From Hyphomicrobiales bacterium (GTDB lineage Bacteria; Pseudomonadota; Alphaproteobacteria; Rhizobiales; Rhizobiaceae): a stretch of DNA of 64,000 nucleotides. The notes under the pieces were generated by a model, which worked only from the letters and a program-made list of their open reading frames with translations, was not told the DNA's origin and made no database searches. The position numbers and the translations under genes were made by a program. Location of the stretch: contig UCNE01000016.1 in NCBI GenBank assembly GCA_900473685.1, positions 1 through 64,000 of the forward strand, read 5' to 3'. This document shows, piece by piece, positions 44,021 to 55,956 of the stretch (positions within the stretch are counted from its first letter, which is position 1; each line of letters starts with the position of its first letter).

Positions 44021-45232
44021 TTACCGGTAGGAATAACCGTGGCTGTGACGCACGAGTTTTCGCGCGCGTGGGATGTAGCGGCTGGCGGTAATCGCTTCGG
44101 CACCGATGACCGCGTAACGCGGCTCGAAGATCCGATTGAGAACCGAGACGTCACCATTGGAATCCGTCGCTTCGATGTCTGAATCGACAAGATCGAAGAT
44201 GGTGAAATCGGCGCGTTCGCCGACAGCGAGGCGATTTTCCATTGGCAGCTTGATGACCGATGCCGGCGCCTGGGTGACCGCTTCCACTACCTTCTCGAAC
44301 GGCATGCCAACGACCAGCAGTTTCGACATGGTCGTTGCCAGGTCCCAGACCGGGAAGTTCATCGAGTGATTGTGCAGGTCGGTCGAGATCGAGAACGGCA
44401 GAAGGCCACGCTTGATCGCCGCTTCGGCAACCTTGAACGAGAAGGAGGCGCCGCCATGCCCGATATCCAACCGGATACCCTCACCGGCGCAGCGTTCGGC
44501 GAGATCGAACAGATCCTCGTCTTCCATGATGCTCGAGCCGGCCTTGCCGTTGAAGCAATGGGTGACGATATCGCCGGGGCCGAGAATTTCGAGCACTTCG
44601 TCGTACAGCGCCGGCGGTTCGCCGACATGCACCATCATCGGGATATTGAGGATCTTGGCGATCTTCTTGCCGAGCTTGACCGGCGTTACGCCCCAGGAAC
44701 CGGTGATGACATGGCTCGCACGGACCTTGATGCCGACGATATGCTCAGAATTTTCGGCATAGACCTCGAGAATACGGTCAAGATTGATATCCTGAATGCT
44801 TCTGAGTTCCGCCACCCGGTTGCAGGCGACAAGGCCGATGGAGCCGAGATTGATGAATGCCTTGATGCGCTCGCGCGATGGCTCGATGATGTATTCGCGG
44901 AAACCATGGAAGTTGGCTTCGCCAGCGGAGCCCGCGTCGACCAGCGTCGTGACGCCACGTTCGGCGCCGCATTCGGACGGGCGCAGCGAAATATCGGTAC
45001 CGCCATGCCAGATATGCACATGCAGGTCGATCCAGCCCGGAGAAATCCACGCACCCTTGCCGTCGATGCGTTGGACATCTGCGGATATCGCAAGCGATGG
45101 GCCAACTTCGGCGATCCGGCCATCGGCATTGATGAGGATATCGATGGAGGTGTTGGGCGCACCTGCACCGAAGGCCATGGGTTTGACGTTGGCGAGAAGC
45201 ACAGGCCCCTTCGCCTCATATCCGGAAGACAT
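44021..45232 (-). CDS. Cog3964-type amidohydrolase/deacetylase
   Basis: A 403-residue amidohydrolase-superfamily enzyme. W-I-D-L-H-V-H supplies the first two metal histidines, a lysine in I-V-G-I-K-V-R-A-S is the likely bridging carboxylated lysine, and H-C-F-N-G plus I-S-T-D-L-H-N provide the remaining ligands. Members such as Agrobacterium Atu3266 were once called dihydroorotases but act as deacetylases on small acylated acids. It begins 2 nt after the permease stop, so transport and hydrolysis are co-expressed. The likely substrate is an N-acyl amino acid or similar. Confidence 0.87.
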   Translation of the reverse strand: MSSGYEAKGPVLLANVKPMAFGAGAPNTSIDILINADGRIAEVGPSLAISADVQRIDGKGAWISPGWIDLHVHIWHGGTDISLRPSECGAERGVTTLVDAGSAGEANFHGFREYIIEPSRERIKAFINLGSIGLVACNRVAELRSIQDINLDRILEVYAENSEHIVGIKVRASHVITGSWGVTPVKLGKKIAKILNIPMMVHVGEPPALYDEVLEILGPGDIVTHCFNGKAGSSIMEDEDLFDLAERCAGEGIRLDIGHGGASFSFKVAEAAIKRGLLPFSISTDLHNHSMNFPVWDLATTMSKLLVVGMPFEKVVEAVTQAPASVIKLPMENRLAVGERADFTIFDLVDSDIEATDSNGDVSVLNRIFEPRYAVIGAEAITASRYIPRARKLVRHSHGYSYR

Positions 45233-45234
45233 GA

Positions 45235-46104
45235 TTATAAGTCCTTTCGAAGTCTTGGATCGAGCAGATCGCGCAATCCGTCGCCAACCATCTGCAGCGA
45301 CAGCACGGAGAGAATGATGGCAAAGCCTGGAAACAGCGTCATCCAGTCGGCCTGGCCGATATATTGCCGTCCGGCGGAGATCATCGTTCCCCAGGTCGGA
45401 ATTTCCGGGCTGACGCCAAGGCCGAGGAACGAGAGGCCGGCTTCCGCCAGCATGGCGCTGGCAAAGAGGAACGTGCCCTGCACCAGGATCGGTGACAACA
45501 GGTTGCGCAGCACGTGACGCGTCATGATGTGCCGGGTCGAGATGCCCAGTGCCCGGGACGCCTCGATATAGGGCAGTTCTCGGATCACCAGCGTCGATGC
45601 CCGCACGATACGGGCGAGACGCGGCGCATAGACAATGCTGAGCGCGATGATAACCGTGGTCAGCGACGGACCGAGGGCTGCTACCAGCGCGATGGCGAGA
45701 AGAATATCCGGAAATGCCATCATCGCATCGATCAGCCGGGCGATCGGCGCATCGAACTGCTTGAAGAACCCGGCGATCAGCCCCAGCGTCACACCGATCA
45801 CGGCAGACAGCGTTACCACGGCAGCACCGACCAGCAGGGACAGCCGTGCGGCATAAATCGTCCGCGAAAACACGTCGCGGCCGAATTCATCAGTGCCGAA
45901 AATGAAGGTTCCGCTTGGTGGTTTCAGCCGATTGACGATCGACAATTTCGACGGCGAATAGGGGGCGATCAGCGGCGCGAAAATAGCCAGCAGCACGAAT
46001 ATCGTCAGGACGATCAACCCGAAAGCCACCGTCTTGCGCTTCAAAAGCCGCCGGATGAACTTGCTGTGCTCGCTGAGCGCCGGTTTGGAGACGATTGCTG
46101 TCAT
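45235..46104 (-). CDS. Peptide-type ABC transporter permease (DppC-like)
   Basis: A 289-residue permease with six membrane helices. The N-terminal OppC-like segment (F-I-R-R-L-L-K-R-K) precedes helix 1, and the EAA loop (E-A-S-R-A-L-G-I-S) is near residue 190. P-W-G-T-M-type sequence (here T-W-G-T-M-I) is near the C-terminus. It overlaps DppB by one base and precedes the deacetylase. Confidence 0.92.
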   Translation of the reverse strand: MTAIVSKPALSEHSKFIRRLLKRKTVAFGLIVLTIFVLLAIFAPLIAPYSPSKLSIVNRLKPPSGTFIFGTDEFGRDVFSRTIYAARLSLLVGAAVVTLSAVIGVTLGLIAGFFKQFDAPIARLIDAMMAFPDILLAIALVAALGPSLTTVIIALSIVYAPRLARIVRASTLVIRELPYIEASRALGISTRHIMTRHVLRNLLSPILVQGTFLFASAMLAEAGLSFLGLGVSPEIPTWGTMISAGRQYIGQADWMTLFPGFAIILSVLSLQMVGDGLRDLLDPRLRKDL

Positions 46105-47045
46105 CAGTAACGCACCCTCGGATCGACCAGCAGATAGAGCATGTCGATGGCAAAATTGATCAGGACGTAGAGCGCAGCGATGACCAGCAGTGCACCCTGG
46201 ATGACCGGATAGTCACGCCGCAGCACGGCCGACACCACAAGGTTGCCGATCCCTGGCAGGCCGAACACGGTCTCGGTGACGACAGCACCTGAGACGAGAA
46301 CCGCCGCCGTCAGGCCGATAACGGTAAGGATCGGGATCAGCGCATTCTTCAGGGCGTGCTTGAGAATGACACGGCGTTCGATCAGCCCCTTGGCGCGGGC
46401 TGTGCGGATATAATCATCACCGAGAACATCGAGCATCGAGGCGCGGGTAAAACGCAGCACCAGCGCGGAAGAAACGATCCCGAGCGCAAAGGCCGGCAAA
46501 GCCAGATGGTACATCCGCTCGGTAAACGTCGACCCCGGCCCGCCATAACCGGACACCGGAAACATGTCGAAACGCACCGCAAACACCTGCATCATGATGA
46601 GACCCAGCCAGAAGCTCGGAATGCTGGCCGCCAGCATTGCCAGTGCCGTGGCGGCCTGGTCGAAGATCGAGCCACGCCGGTAGGCCGCGTAGATGCCGAT
46701 CGGCAGAGCGATGGCACAGGCAATCAGCAGCGAAAACAGCGTCAGGAAAAAGGTCGGTTCGGCCCGGTCGAGGAGTGCCGACGTTACGGGCATATTCAGG
46801 AAGATCGATTGACCGAGATCCCCCCTCAGCAACTGGCCCATATAATAGATGTATTGAACGCCGAGCGACCGGTCGAGCCCGAGCTGCGTGCGCAGATCGG
46901 TGATGTCCTGCGGCGTCGCATCCGGCCCAAGCATGACCGCAGCCGGGTCGCCGGGCGTGACGCGCACGATGACGAAGACGATCGTGACGACGAGAAACAT
47001 CACGACGATCATGCCGAAAAGGCGCTGGAAAATGTACCGTATCAT
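46104..47045 (-). CDS. Peptide-type ABC transporter permease (DppB-like)
   Basis: A 313-residue permease with the OppB/DppB opening (M-I-R-Y-I-F-Q-R-L), the periplasmic P-G-D-P-A segment near residue 33, and the EAA loop (R-T-A-R-A-K-G-L-I) near 205. It forms a heterodimer with the DppC-like protein encoded next. Confidence 0.92.
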   Translation of the reverse strand: MIRYIFQRLFGMIVVMFLVVTIVFVIVRVTPGDPAAVMLGPDATPQDITDLRTQLGLDRSLGVQYIYYMGQLLRGDLGQSIFLNMPVTSALLDRAEPTFFLTLFSLLIACAIALPIGIYAAYRRGSIFDQAATALAMLAASIPSFWLGLIMMQVFAVRFDMFPVSGYGGPGSTFTERMYHLALPAFALGIVSSALVLRFTRASMLDVLGDDYIRTARAKGLIERRVILKHALKNALIPILTVIGLTAAVLVSGAVVTETVFGLPGIGNLVVSAVLRRDYPVIQGALLVIAALYVLINFAIDMLYLLVDPRVRY

Positions 47046-47089
47046 GAAAGCCTGATCCTTATGCTCCAGACGCCTGCAGGTCCGGAACG

Positions 47090-47115
47090 GACATCGGCCC
47101 TGATGAGCCGATGTC
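47090..47115 (-). other. Intra-operon stem-loop after the peptide-binding-protein gene
   Basis: A perfect 9-bp repeat (GACATCGGC / GCCGATGTC, 8-nt loop) lies between the binding-protein stop and the DppB gene, with no T-run. Like the structures at 22559 and 31265 it could favour accumulation of binding-protein mRNA. Confidence 0.55.
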
Positions 47116-47131
47116 GTCGATTACCCGATGA

Positions 47132-48658
47132 TCACTTCGCGATCGAGGCATTCCAGAAGTAAGGCCACGGAGCCGGATCGACACCTTCAAGCTTGGTCGA
47201 CTTGGCTGCAACCGCGTTGAAATTGCCGATCTTCATGAAGGCAACGTCATCATAGATTGCCTTCTGGACGTCGCCGAACAAGGCAACGCGCTTGCCGGGA
47301 TCGACTTCTGCCGTAAAGGCATCCACTGCCGCCTTGCGGGCGGGCGTGTCCCACCAGCCCGGCGAGCTGGTCGAGAGCGAACCGATCAGAGCCGGCTCCG
47401 GCAGGAAGGGGCTATGCGTGATGTAGATATCCCACAGCTTCGGATCCGCACGGCGCTGCGTCAGCGTCGCCCAGTCGACAACCTGCATGTCGACGGTAAA
47501 GCCGGCAAGCTTCAGGTATTCCGCTGCGACCTGTGCCATCTTGTAGTGAAACTCATACTGGCGGCTGGTGAGAATGCGCAGCGGCTCGCCATTGTACCCG
47601 GCAGCCTTCAACGCAGCCGCAGCCCCTTCCGGGTCCGCCACGTTATAGGCGCCGTCGGTGCCTGCTTCGGTATGCCAGGAATAAGCCTCCGGATAGATCG
47701 CGCCATCGAGCGAGAAGAAGTCCGGGCTGCCGAAGGCAGCGGCCATCATGTCTTCCATGCTGAGCGCCTGGCGGATGGCCTTGCGCACGGCGACGTTCTT
47801 GCTCACGCCCTCGGCCGTATTGAAGACGAAGACCGGGTAGCCGAACGGCTTCAGCATCATCGGCTGCGTCGCCGACGAAGCCTTGATCTTGTCGAAGGAT
47901 TCGACCGCGATGGAGTCGACATAATCATACTGGCCGGAGATCGCAGCTTCGACGCGGGTGTTCGGATCCGGGACCGGAACGAAGCGAATCTCATCGAGAT
48001 ACTGGTGGCGGGCGCCGCCATAGCCATCGCTCTCGCCGCCGCGCGACTTGTAGCCGTCAAAGCGGGTCAGCTGGATATACTGATCGGCCTTGCGCTCTTT
48101 CAGCATGTAGGGGCCAGTACCGATGAAGTCCTTCATCACGTCATCCTGCTTTTCGGATGGGATGATGATGGCGGCGGAGTTGTTGAAGGCGAGCAACGAG
48201 GCGAGCGGCGCATAGGGCTGCGTCAGCGTGATCTTGACGGTTGCGGGATCGACAGCCTCGATGGAGGTGATGAAGCCAGCCACCTGCTTGCCGCGTGAAG
48301 CGATCTTTTCCCAGCGGTGCAGAGAGGCGACAACATCCTCGGATGTCATGTCGGTATTGTCGTGAAACTTGATGCCCGTGCGCAGCTTGATCGTATAGGT
48401 TTTGCCGTCGGCGCTGATCTCCGGCAGGCTCTCGGCCAGAAGCGGCGTGACCTTCCAGCCCTTGTCGAACGTGTAGAGCGTCTCGAAAATGTGCTGCGTG
48501 ACGATACCAACGAGATCGGCGGTCGACGACATCGGGTCGAGTGTCGGCGGTTCACCGATCGTGGCGACGTTGATGATGCCACCCTTCTCCTGCGCAAACA
48601 GGCTGGAGGGTAGGACCGTCAATGCCGTTCCGAGTAAAAGCGCTGTCATCATTTTCAT
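47132..48658 (-). CDS. Peptide-type ABC transporter substrate-binding protein
   Basis: A 508-residue periplasmic protein of the SBP_bac_5 family with a Sec signal cleaved after F-A-Q (about residue 23). E-P-P-T-L-D-P near residue 36, T-Y-T-I-K-L-R-T-G-I-K-F-H-D near 90, and a G-T-G-P-Y-M-L-K segment near 180 are family markers. The associated deacetylase and PLP lyase suggest an acylated amino acid or dipeptide as ligand. The promoter region lies in the 300-nt gap up to 48958, which holds no gene. Confidence 0.92.
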   Translation of the reverse strand: MKMMTALLLGTALTVLPSSLFAQEKGGIINVATIGEPPTLDPMSSTADLVGIVTQHIFETLYTFDKGWKVTPLLAESLPEISADGKTYTIKLRTGIKFHDNTDMTSEDVVASLHRWEKIASRGKQVAGFITSIEAVDPATVKITLTQPYAPLASLLAFNNSAAIIIPSEKQDDVMKDFIGTGPYMLKERKADQYIQLTRFDGYKSRGGESDGYGGARHQYLDEIRFVPVPDPNTRVEAAISGQYDYVDSIAVESFDKIKASSATQPMMLKPFGYPVFVFNTAEGVSKNVAVRKAIRQALSMEDMMAAAFGSPDFFSLDGAIYPEAYSWHTEAGTDGAYNVADPEGAAAALKAAGYNGEPLRILTSRQYEFHYKMAQVAAEYLKLAGFTVDMQVVDWATLTQRRADPKLWDIYITHSPFLPEPALIGSLSTSSPGWWDTPARKAAVDAFTAEVDPGKRVALFGDVQKAIYDDVAFMKIGNFNAVAAKSTKLEGVDPAPWPYFWNASIAK

Positions 48659-48958
48659 ATTGGAGCTCCCATTTGTTCCATTATTATGTTATATGTATTC
48701 TTATAACAGAATAGAACGCACGCAGTTTCTGTCAATAGGAAAATGTGACGGCAAGATGACCACCAAGCGGATTGGCATTCATGCGTGCCGATCGCAGGCC
48801 GGTGGCGCATTGTCCGGGTTCAGACCCTGAAAATATGGCGCTTGATACAAGCCCAAATCACAAAGCGTCCGGATAGACGGTAACAATCCGCCTTCCGACA
48901 ACCGGCAATCACAACTTTTTGAATGGGACAGCCGCTCCGGCGGCCATGGCAGGCGCGC

Positions 48959-49609
48959 CTAAAACCGGTAGCCGAGGATCAACAGGCTTGAAGGCTGAAG
49001 GGTTTGCTTGACGATGGGGCTGTCAGCGGCGTCGCCAGTAACGATGCCCAGTGTCTGCTCGCCGCGCAGCATCCAGTTGCCGTTGATCAGATAGGTCGCG
49101 GAGACCGAGAGATCGATGCTTTTTACACCGGCGCCCGGCTTGTAGGTTCTGTAGCCAGAGCGGGCTGCCTGACCTGCATCCACGCCGAAATAGGTCTCCA
49201 TGTAATTCCTATCGGCAAACGTCACGGACGCCCCGGCGCCCAGGATGATGGTTTCTGTAACGGGTTGCGTGACCTCAACGCCAGCTTTGCCGATAAGTCC
49301 ATCGCTGCCGCCAATAATCTTGTCAGCCGAGATGAAGAAGGTCGCAGGCCCATAATTCAGGCTCGCCTTGCCGCCGATCGTGGCGGCCGCGGCATCGATG
49401 CCGAGGCCTCGAAGATCATCTGAATCGTCCTCGGAACGGCCAAGATCGTAACCAGCCTTGACATCCAATTCAAAAAGCCCCCGCTCATAGGCTTTCACCC
49501 CAATACCGGAGGAATCGATGGTCAACCGGTCAAAGAACGTCGCCGAGACGAAGGGGACCGGCGAAATTTCCATGTCGCGACTACCTTCATATTTCGGCCG
49601 GTACATCAC
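48959..49609 (-). CDS. MipA/OmpV-family outer-membrane protein, probably 5'-truncated
   Basis: A 216-residue outer-membrane beta-barrel protein of the MipA/OmpV type (Y-R-P-K-Y-E-G-S near the start, an aromatic C-terminal residue F preceded by L-I-L-G-Y-R). Full-length members have a signal peptide. Here the reading frame continues upstream without a stop and encodes what looks like the mature N-terminus (A-Q-K-L-H-G-W-D-A-V-I-G-A-G-V), but beyond that the sequence is hydrophilic and overlaps the sensor-kinase gene. So the signal sequence and start appear lost. The protein is unlikely to reach the outer membrane unless a remote start exists. Confidence 0.7.
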   Translation of the reverse strand: MMYRPKYEGSRDMEISPVPFVSATFFDRLTIDSSGIGVKAYERGLFELDVKAGYDLGRSEDDSDDLRGLGIDAAAATIGGKASLNYGPATFFISADKIIGGSDGLIGKAGVEVTQPVTETIILGAGASVTFADRNYMETYFGVDAGQAARSGYRTYKPGAGVKSIDLSVSATYLINGNWMLRGEQTLGIVTGDAADSPIVKQTLQPSSLLILGYRF

Positions 49610-49636
49610 ACCCGCGCCGATAACCGCGTCCCAGCC

Positions 49637-50995
49637 GTGCAGTTTTTGGGCAACGGCTCCGAAGCGGTCTGGGATGAATACGGGCGCCGTAGTCGCGGCC
49701 AGATTACGTTCATCATCGTCGCGGCCCTGCTCACGGTGATTATCGCCGGCCGTGCGTTGGAGCGCTGGGCCAAAAGCGATGGCGGCGCTCCAAACATGGA
49801 AACCATTACCGAGCGGGTTAACGCCGTCGCGGAGCTTTTGAAATTTTCCACCCCGCAGGAACGGGACGCCATTCTTGCCCTAGCCGGCCGGGCAGGTTGG
49901 AAACTCTCGCTGCAGCCGGCCTCGGTCAGTGCGCGTTTTACGGAATCACCTGAAGCCGGCGGCATCGCCGCATCTATCGTCGAATGGCTGTTTCCAACCG
50001 ATGGCGTGACGCCGCCGATTGGCGGCTGGCGCACATTTCTTGATGGAGAGCGGGTTATCGCATTGGAGATCGATAACACGACGCTTCTCGTACTCAGCGG
50101 CATACCCGACGCTATCTTGACGAGCGCCACCCTCAGCCAGGGAGCCTATTATATCGTCGCCATCGTCGTGCTCGTCCTGTTTTTCTTCCTCTTTGCCATC
50201 AAGGCCATCACCGAGCCGATCAGGCGGATTTCCCAGGCAGCGAACGAGGCCGACGTCGCAAACGGTTCCCAGATTTTCAGGGAGCGCGGCTCCATCGAAA
50301 TCGTTGCGCTCGCGCGTGCGCTCAACGGTATGCGCAACCGTATCCGGATCATGGTCGAATCGCGGACACGCATGCTGCGGGGGATTGGCCATGACCTCAG
50401 AACCCCGCTGACGCGGCTGCGGTTGCGTACCGAACGCCTCGACGAAGGCCCCTTGCGCGAAGCGCTGCTGTCGGACGTGGTTCGCATCGATCGCCTGCTT
50501 GCCGAAAGCCTGAATTATCTCAGGGACGATTATGCCATCGAGCTGATGCAGAAGGCCGATCTTGTCAGCATCCTGCAAACCGTTTGCGCCGAATTCAGCG
50601 ATATTGGTTTTCAGGTCCGCTACGCCGGGCCGGACAGAATGATCGTTCATTGCAAACCGCTGGCGATGATGCGGGCAATCACCAATCTCTGCGACAACGG
50701 CGTCACGTTCGCCGACCACGTCGCGGTTCGCCTGAGCGAAACAAAAGCCGGTTATGAAATCACTGTCTCGGACGATGGCCCGGGCATTCCCAGCGACCTG
50801 CGGGCGCGTGTGCTTGAGCCGTTCTTCAAGGTGGATCAGGCGCGGGTGGAAGGGAAGGCCGGCTTCGGGCTGGGCCTCTCCATCGTCGCCGATATCGTCC
50901 AGGCCCATCACGGCCTGATGGAGCTGTCCGATACCAAGCCCCACGGGCTGACGGTGACAATAGCCGCTCCCAAAACGCTTGCCTTGGCGGCGTGA
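49637..50995 (+). CDS. EnvZ-type sensor histidine kinase, orphan and possibly 5'-shortened
   Basis: The 452-residue reading from GTG 49637 contains a first membrane helix (about 23-38), a periplasmic domain (40-165), a second helix (170-190), a HAMP linker, a phospho-acceptor H252 in G-I-G-H-D-L-R-T-P-L-T-R, and an ATPase domain with N-x-x-x-N-G, D-D-G-P-G-I-P and G-F-G-L-G-L boxes. No ATG or ribosome site precedes helix 1, and the first about 20 codons lie antisense to the mipA coding region. No response regulator is adjacent. The 5' end probably derives from a rearrangement. Confidence 0.82.
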   Translation: MQFLGNGSEAVWDEYGRRSRGQITFIIVAALLTVIIAGRALERWAKSDGGAPNMETITERVNAVAELLKFSTPQERDAILALAGRAGWKLSLQPASVSARFTESPEAGGIAASIVEWLFPTDGVTPPIGGWRTFLDGERVIALEIDNTTLLVLSGIPDAILTSATLSQGAYYIVAIVVLVLFFFLFAIKAITEPIRRISQAANEADVANGSQIFRERGSIEIVALARALNGMRNRIRIMVESRTRMLRGIGHDLRTPLTRLRLRTERLDEGPLREALLSDVVRIDRLLAESLNYLRDDYAIELMQKADLVSILQTVCAEFSDIGFQVRYAGPDRMIVHCKPLAMMRAITNLCDNGVTFADHVAVRLSETKAGYEITVSDDGPGIPSDLRARVLEPFFKVDQARVEGKAGFGLGLSIVADIVQAHHGLMELSDTKPHGLTVTIAAPKTLALAA

Positions 50996-51030
50996 TGGCG
51001 GTGGCAACTTGCGGAGAATCGATATGCCGG

Positions 51031-53133
<2,103 letters not shown>

Positions 53134-53344
53134 CTGGCCGGCGTCCACTCTGCTGTTGTCGCCGCCGCGACGTTTCGCCGGGCAGCTTGTACAGGCAGAA
53201 TAGCGAGCCGCGGCCATCTGGCAAGGCGAATTATACAGCCATATAATTACCCTGTAGTCCGTTGAAATATTTTACTTTCGTCGAGCGCGCGACGGACATT
53301 TTAGTTTTTAAGATTGTCCTTGCACGCCACGAGGAAAGCCAGCC

Positions 53345-54250
53345 TTACAATTCCGCTGGAAACCCCGGCGCGCGCAGATCGGTGCCAACTGCGTCCTCGA
53401 GCAGCTTTACCACCTGCGACGACCATGCGTTGCCGCCATAGGTCGAGCGGGCGCGGATGAAGGTCTGCAGGGTGTGCGACGCGAGATCGAGCGGCACGCC
53501 GAACTGCTTGCCAAAGCCGAGCGCAAAGCCAAGATCCTTGCAGGCGAGGTCCATGGTGAAGTTGATGTTGTAGCTGCCGTTGAGGATCACCTGGCCCTCC
53601 GTCTCGTGCACGAAACTGTTGCCGGAACTCGCCTTGATGATGTTGAATGCATCGGTCAGATCGATGCCTCCCTTCTTTGCCAGCATCAGCGCCTCACCGG
53701 TCGCCAGAAGATGGATGAAGGCCAGCATATTGGTGATGACCTTGATGACGGCAGCCTTGCCGAGCGGCCCGGCATGAAAGATTTCACCACCCATGGCGCT
53801 GAGCGCCGGTAGATGCGCCTCAAACAGGTCGCGATCGCCACCGGCAATGACGGTGATGTCGCCGGCCGCCGCACGGTGGACACCGCCGGTCACCGGCGCC
53901 TCCAGCATGCGGATGCCCCGGGCTGCAGCAATCGCCGCCAGACGCTCGATATCGTTCTGGTCGAGCGTGCTCATCTCGATCCACGCGCCGCCCGCTTTCA
54001 AGCCCGATAGAATACCATCCGGGCCGGTCAGCACAGCCTCCGAAATCGAAGGCGACGGCAAGCAGGTGATGACCGCATCAACCTGGCTGGCGAGTGCCTG
54101 CGGACTGTCCGCCCACACGGCCCCATTCGCCAGCAATGATTCTGCTCGACCGCGATCCCGGTCGTGCACGGTGACTGGAAAACCCTCGCGCACAAGGCTG
54201 CCTGCCAGATGCTGGCCGAGATGCCCAAGTCCGATAAAGCCGTAGCGCAT
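53345..54250 (-). CDS. Beta-hydroxyacid dehydrogenase (3-hydroxyisobutyrate dehydrogenase family)
   Basis: A 301-residue NAD(P)-dependent enzyme. It begins with the Rossmann motif G-F-I-G-L-G-H-L-G, then has the substrate signature E-A-P-V-T-G-G-V-H-R-A and the catalytic lysine region G-K-A-A-V-I-K-V-I-T-N. GGAGG precedes ATG 54250. It ends the operon of aldehyde dehydrogenase, enolase-superfamily enzyme and GMC oxidase, so it probably reduces or oxidises a short hydroxy acid in that pathway. Confidence 0.88.
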   Translation of the reverse strand: MRYGFIGLGHLGQHLAGSLVREGFPVTVHDRDRGRAESLLANGAVWADSPQALASQVDAVITCLPSPSISEAVLTGPDGILSGLKAGGAWIEMSTLDQNDIERLAAIAAARGIRMLEAPVTGGVHRAAAGDITVIAGGDRDLFEAHLPALSAMGGEIFHAGPLGKAAVIKVITNMLAFIHLLATGEALMLAKKGGIDLTDAFNIIKASSGNSFVHETEGQVILNGSYNINFTMDLACKDLGFALGFGKQFGVPLDLASHTLQTFIRARSTYGGNAWSSQVVKLLEDAVGTDLRAPGFPAEL

Positions 54251-54323
54251 ATCCGTCCTCCGTTGCTGGTTGGGCTCGGAAAGCGGCTCCATCGGTCGCC
54301 ATCCGGGCGCTGTCGTCAAGTGC

Positions 54324-55937
54324 TCACGCCGCGTCTTCCAGGATCATCGCCGCACCCTTTTCCGCGACCATCATGGTCGGTGCATTGATGTTACCGGCCG
54401 TGACATTGGGGAAGATTGAGGCATCGACGATACGCAGGCTTTCGACCCCATGCACCCGCAGCCGCGCATCCACCACCGAGGTCGCCCGATCCGGCCCCAT
54501 CATGCAGCTGCCGCAGAGGTGATAGATCGAGCTGGCATTGGCGCGGAAATAGCCGAGCAGGTCTTCGTCGCTCGCAGCCGATGGAGACGGGGATACTTCC
54601 GCATCGATGATGGCGGCCAGCGACGGCGCCGATGCGATCCGGCGCACCAGCCGGCTCCCCTCGATGACATCAGTTATATCGCGATCGGTCGAAAGGTAGT
54701 TCGGCTGGATCAGCGCCGCAGCCGACGGATCGCTTGAAGCAAGTGCAATCCGTCCGCGGCTGGTCGGCCGGCAGGAATTGAAAGCAATCAGGAAACCGGC
54801 ATAAGGCTCCGGCACCATCGAGGCGCTGGCGTCGACAGGAACCCGGTAGGAGAGGGGATTGAAATACAGCTGGATGTTTGGCCGTTCCTGCGTCGGGCTG
54901 CCGCGAAAGAAGCCGCCCGCCTGATTGACGCTCATCGCAAACGGTCCCTTGCGGGTCAGCACATATTGCAGCCCCAGCCGAGCCTGCCCGAACAGGCTGC
55001 CGAACACGCCGTTCAACGTCGGCCGGTTGGCGCGGTAATAAAAACTCGCGGCCAGATGATCCTGAAGGTTTTCACCGACGGCGGGCAGGTGATGGCGGGT
55101 CTCGATGCCCTTCTTGCCGAGCGCTGCGCCATCGCCGATCCCGGAGAGCTGCAGCAATTTTGGCGTGTCGATCGCGCCGGCCGCGACGATGACCTCACGC
55201 CGCGCCGAAAATGTCCGCCGGGCGCTGTTCTGCAGAACCTCAACGCCGGTCGCGCGTCCATCCGGCGCAAAGACCAGCCGCTGCGCGATAGCACCGCGCT
55301 CGATCGAGACATTGGCCCGTTTCAGGGCCGGACGCAGGTATTCGGCGCTGGAATGCGAGCGCAGGCCATTGCGAGTGTTGATATCATAGACGCCGGCGCC
55401 TTCGATCGAGGCGCCGTTGAAATCAGTTGTCGACGGCAGCTGCAGTTCTTCGCAGCCCTTCAGATAGGCATCAGTGATGGGATGGGTCATGCCGCGCATC
55501 GGCGTCACATGGATCGGGCCTTTGCCGCCGTGCCACGGAGAGGCACCTTTTTCATGGGTCTCGAGCTTTTTGAAAAAGGGCAGGACATCCGCAGCACCCC
55601 AGCCCGGGTTTCCGGCCGCTTGCCAGTCGTTGAAATCATCGGCGGCACCGCGAACGAAGACCATGGCATTGATCGAGCCGGACCCGCCCTGCACCTTGCC
55701 GCGCGGCACATAGATCCGCCGCCCGTCGAGCCCGGCTTCCGGCTCGGTGGAATACATCCAGTTGACTTTGGGGTTGTAGTAGCTCTTGGCGTAGCCGATC
55801 GGGATCTTGAACCAGAAGGACGAGTCCTTGCCGCCCGCCTCGACGAGGAGAACGCTGTAGCGGCCGCTCTCGCTCAGGCGGCTTGCAAGGATGCAACCAG
55901 CCGACCCTGCGCCGACAATGACGAAGTCGTAGATCAT
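54324..55937 (-). CDS. GMC-family FAD oxidoreductase (choline/alcohol dehydrogenase-like)
   Basis: A 537-residue flavoprotein with the N-terminal FAD motif V-G-A-G-S-A-G-C, GMC signature 1 (P-R-G-K-V-Q-G-G-S-G-S-I-N near residue 85), signature 2 (G-A-I-D-T-P-K-L-L-Q-L-S-G-I-G near 255) and the C-terminal catalytic histidine region (Y-H-L-C-G-S-C-M-M-G near 480). ATG 55937 begins the FAD domain as in relatives. It should oxidise an alcohol, with the upstream aldehyde dehydrogenase taking the product. Confidence 0.88.
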   Translation of the reverse strand: MIYDFVIVGAGSAGCILASRLSESGRYSVLLVEAGGKDSSFWFKIPIGYAKSYYNPKVNWMYSTEPEAGLDGRRIYVPRGKVQGGSGSINAMVFVRGAADDFNDWQAAGNPGWGAADVLPFFKKLETHEKGASPWHGGKGPIHVTPMRGMTHPITDAYLKGCEELQLPSTTDFNGASIEGAGVYDINTRNGLRSHSSAEYLRPALKRANVSIERGAIAQRLVFAPDGRATGVEVLQNSARRTFSARREVIVAAGAIDTPKLLQLSGIGDGAALGKKGIETRHHLPAVGENLQDHLAASFYYRANRPTLNGVFGSLFGQARLGLQYVLTRKGPFAMSVNQAGGFFRGSPTQERPNIQLYFNPLSYRVPVDASASMVPEPYAGFLIAFNSCRPTSRGRIALASSDPSAAALIQPNYLSTDRDITDVIEGSRLVRRIASAPSLAAIIDAEVSPSPSAASDEDLLGYFRANASSIYHLCGSCMMGPDRATSVVDARLRVHGVESLRIVDASIFPNVTAGNINAPTMMVAEKGAAMILEDAA

Positions 55938-55956
55938 GACAGGTCTCTGTTCAGGC

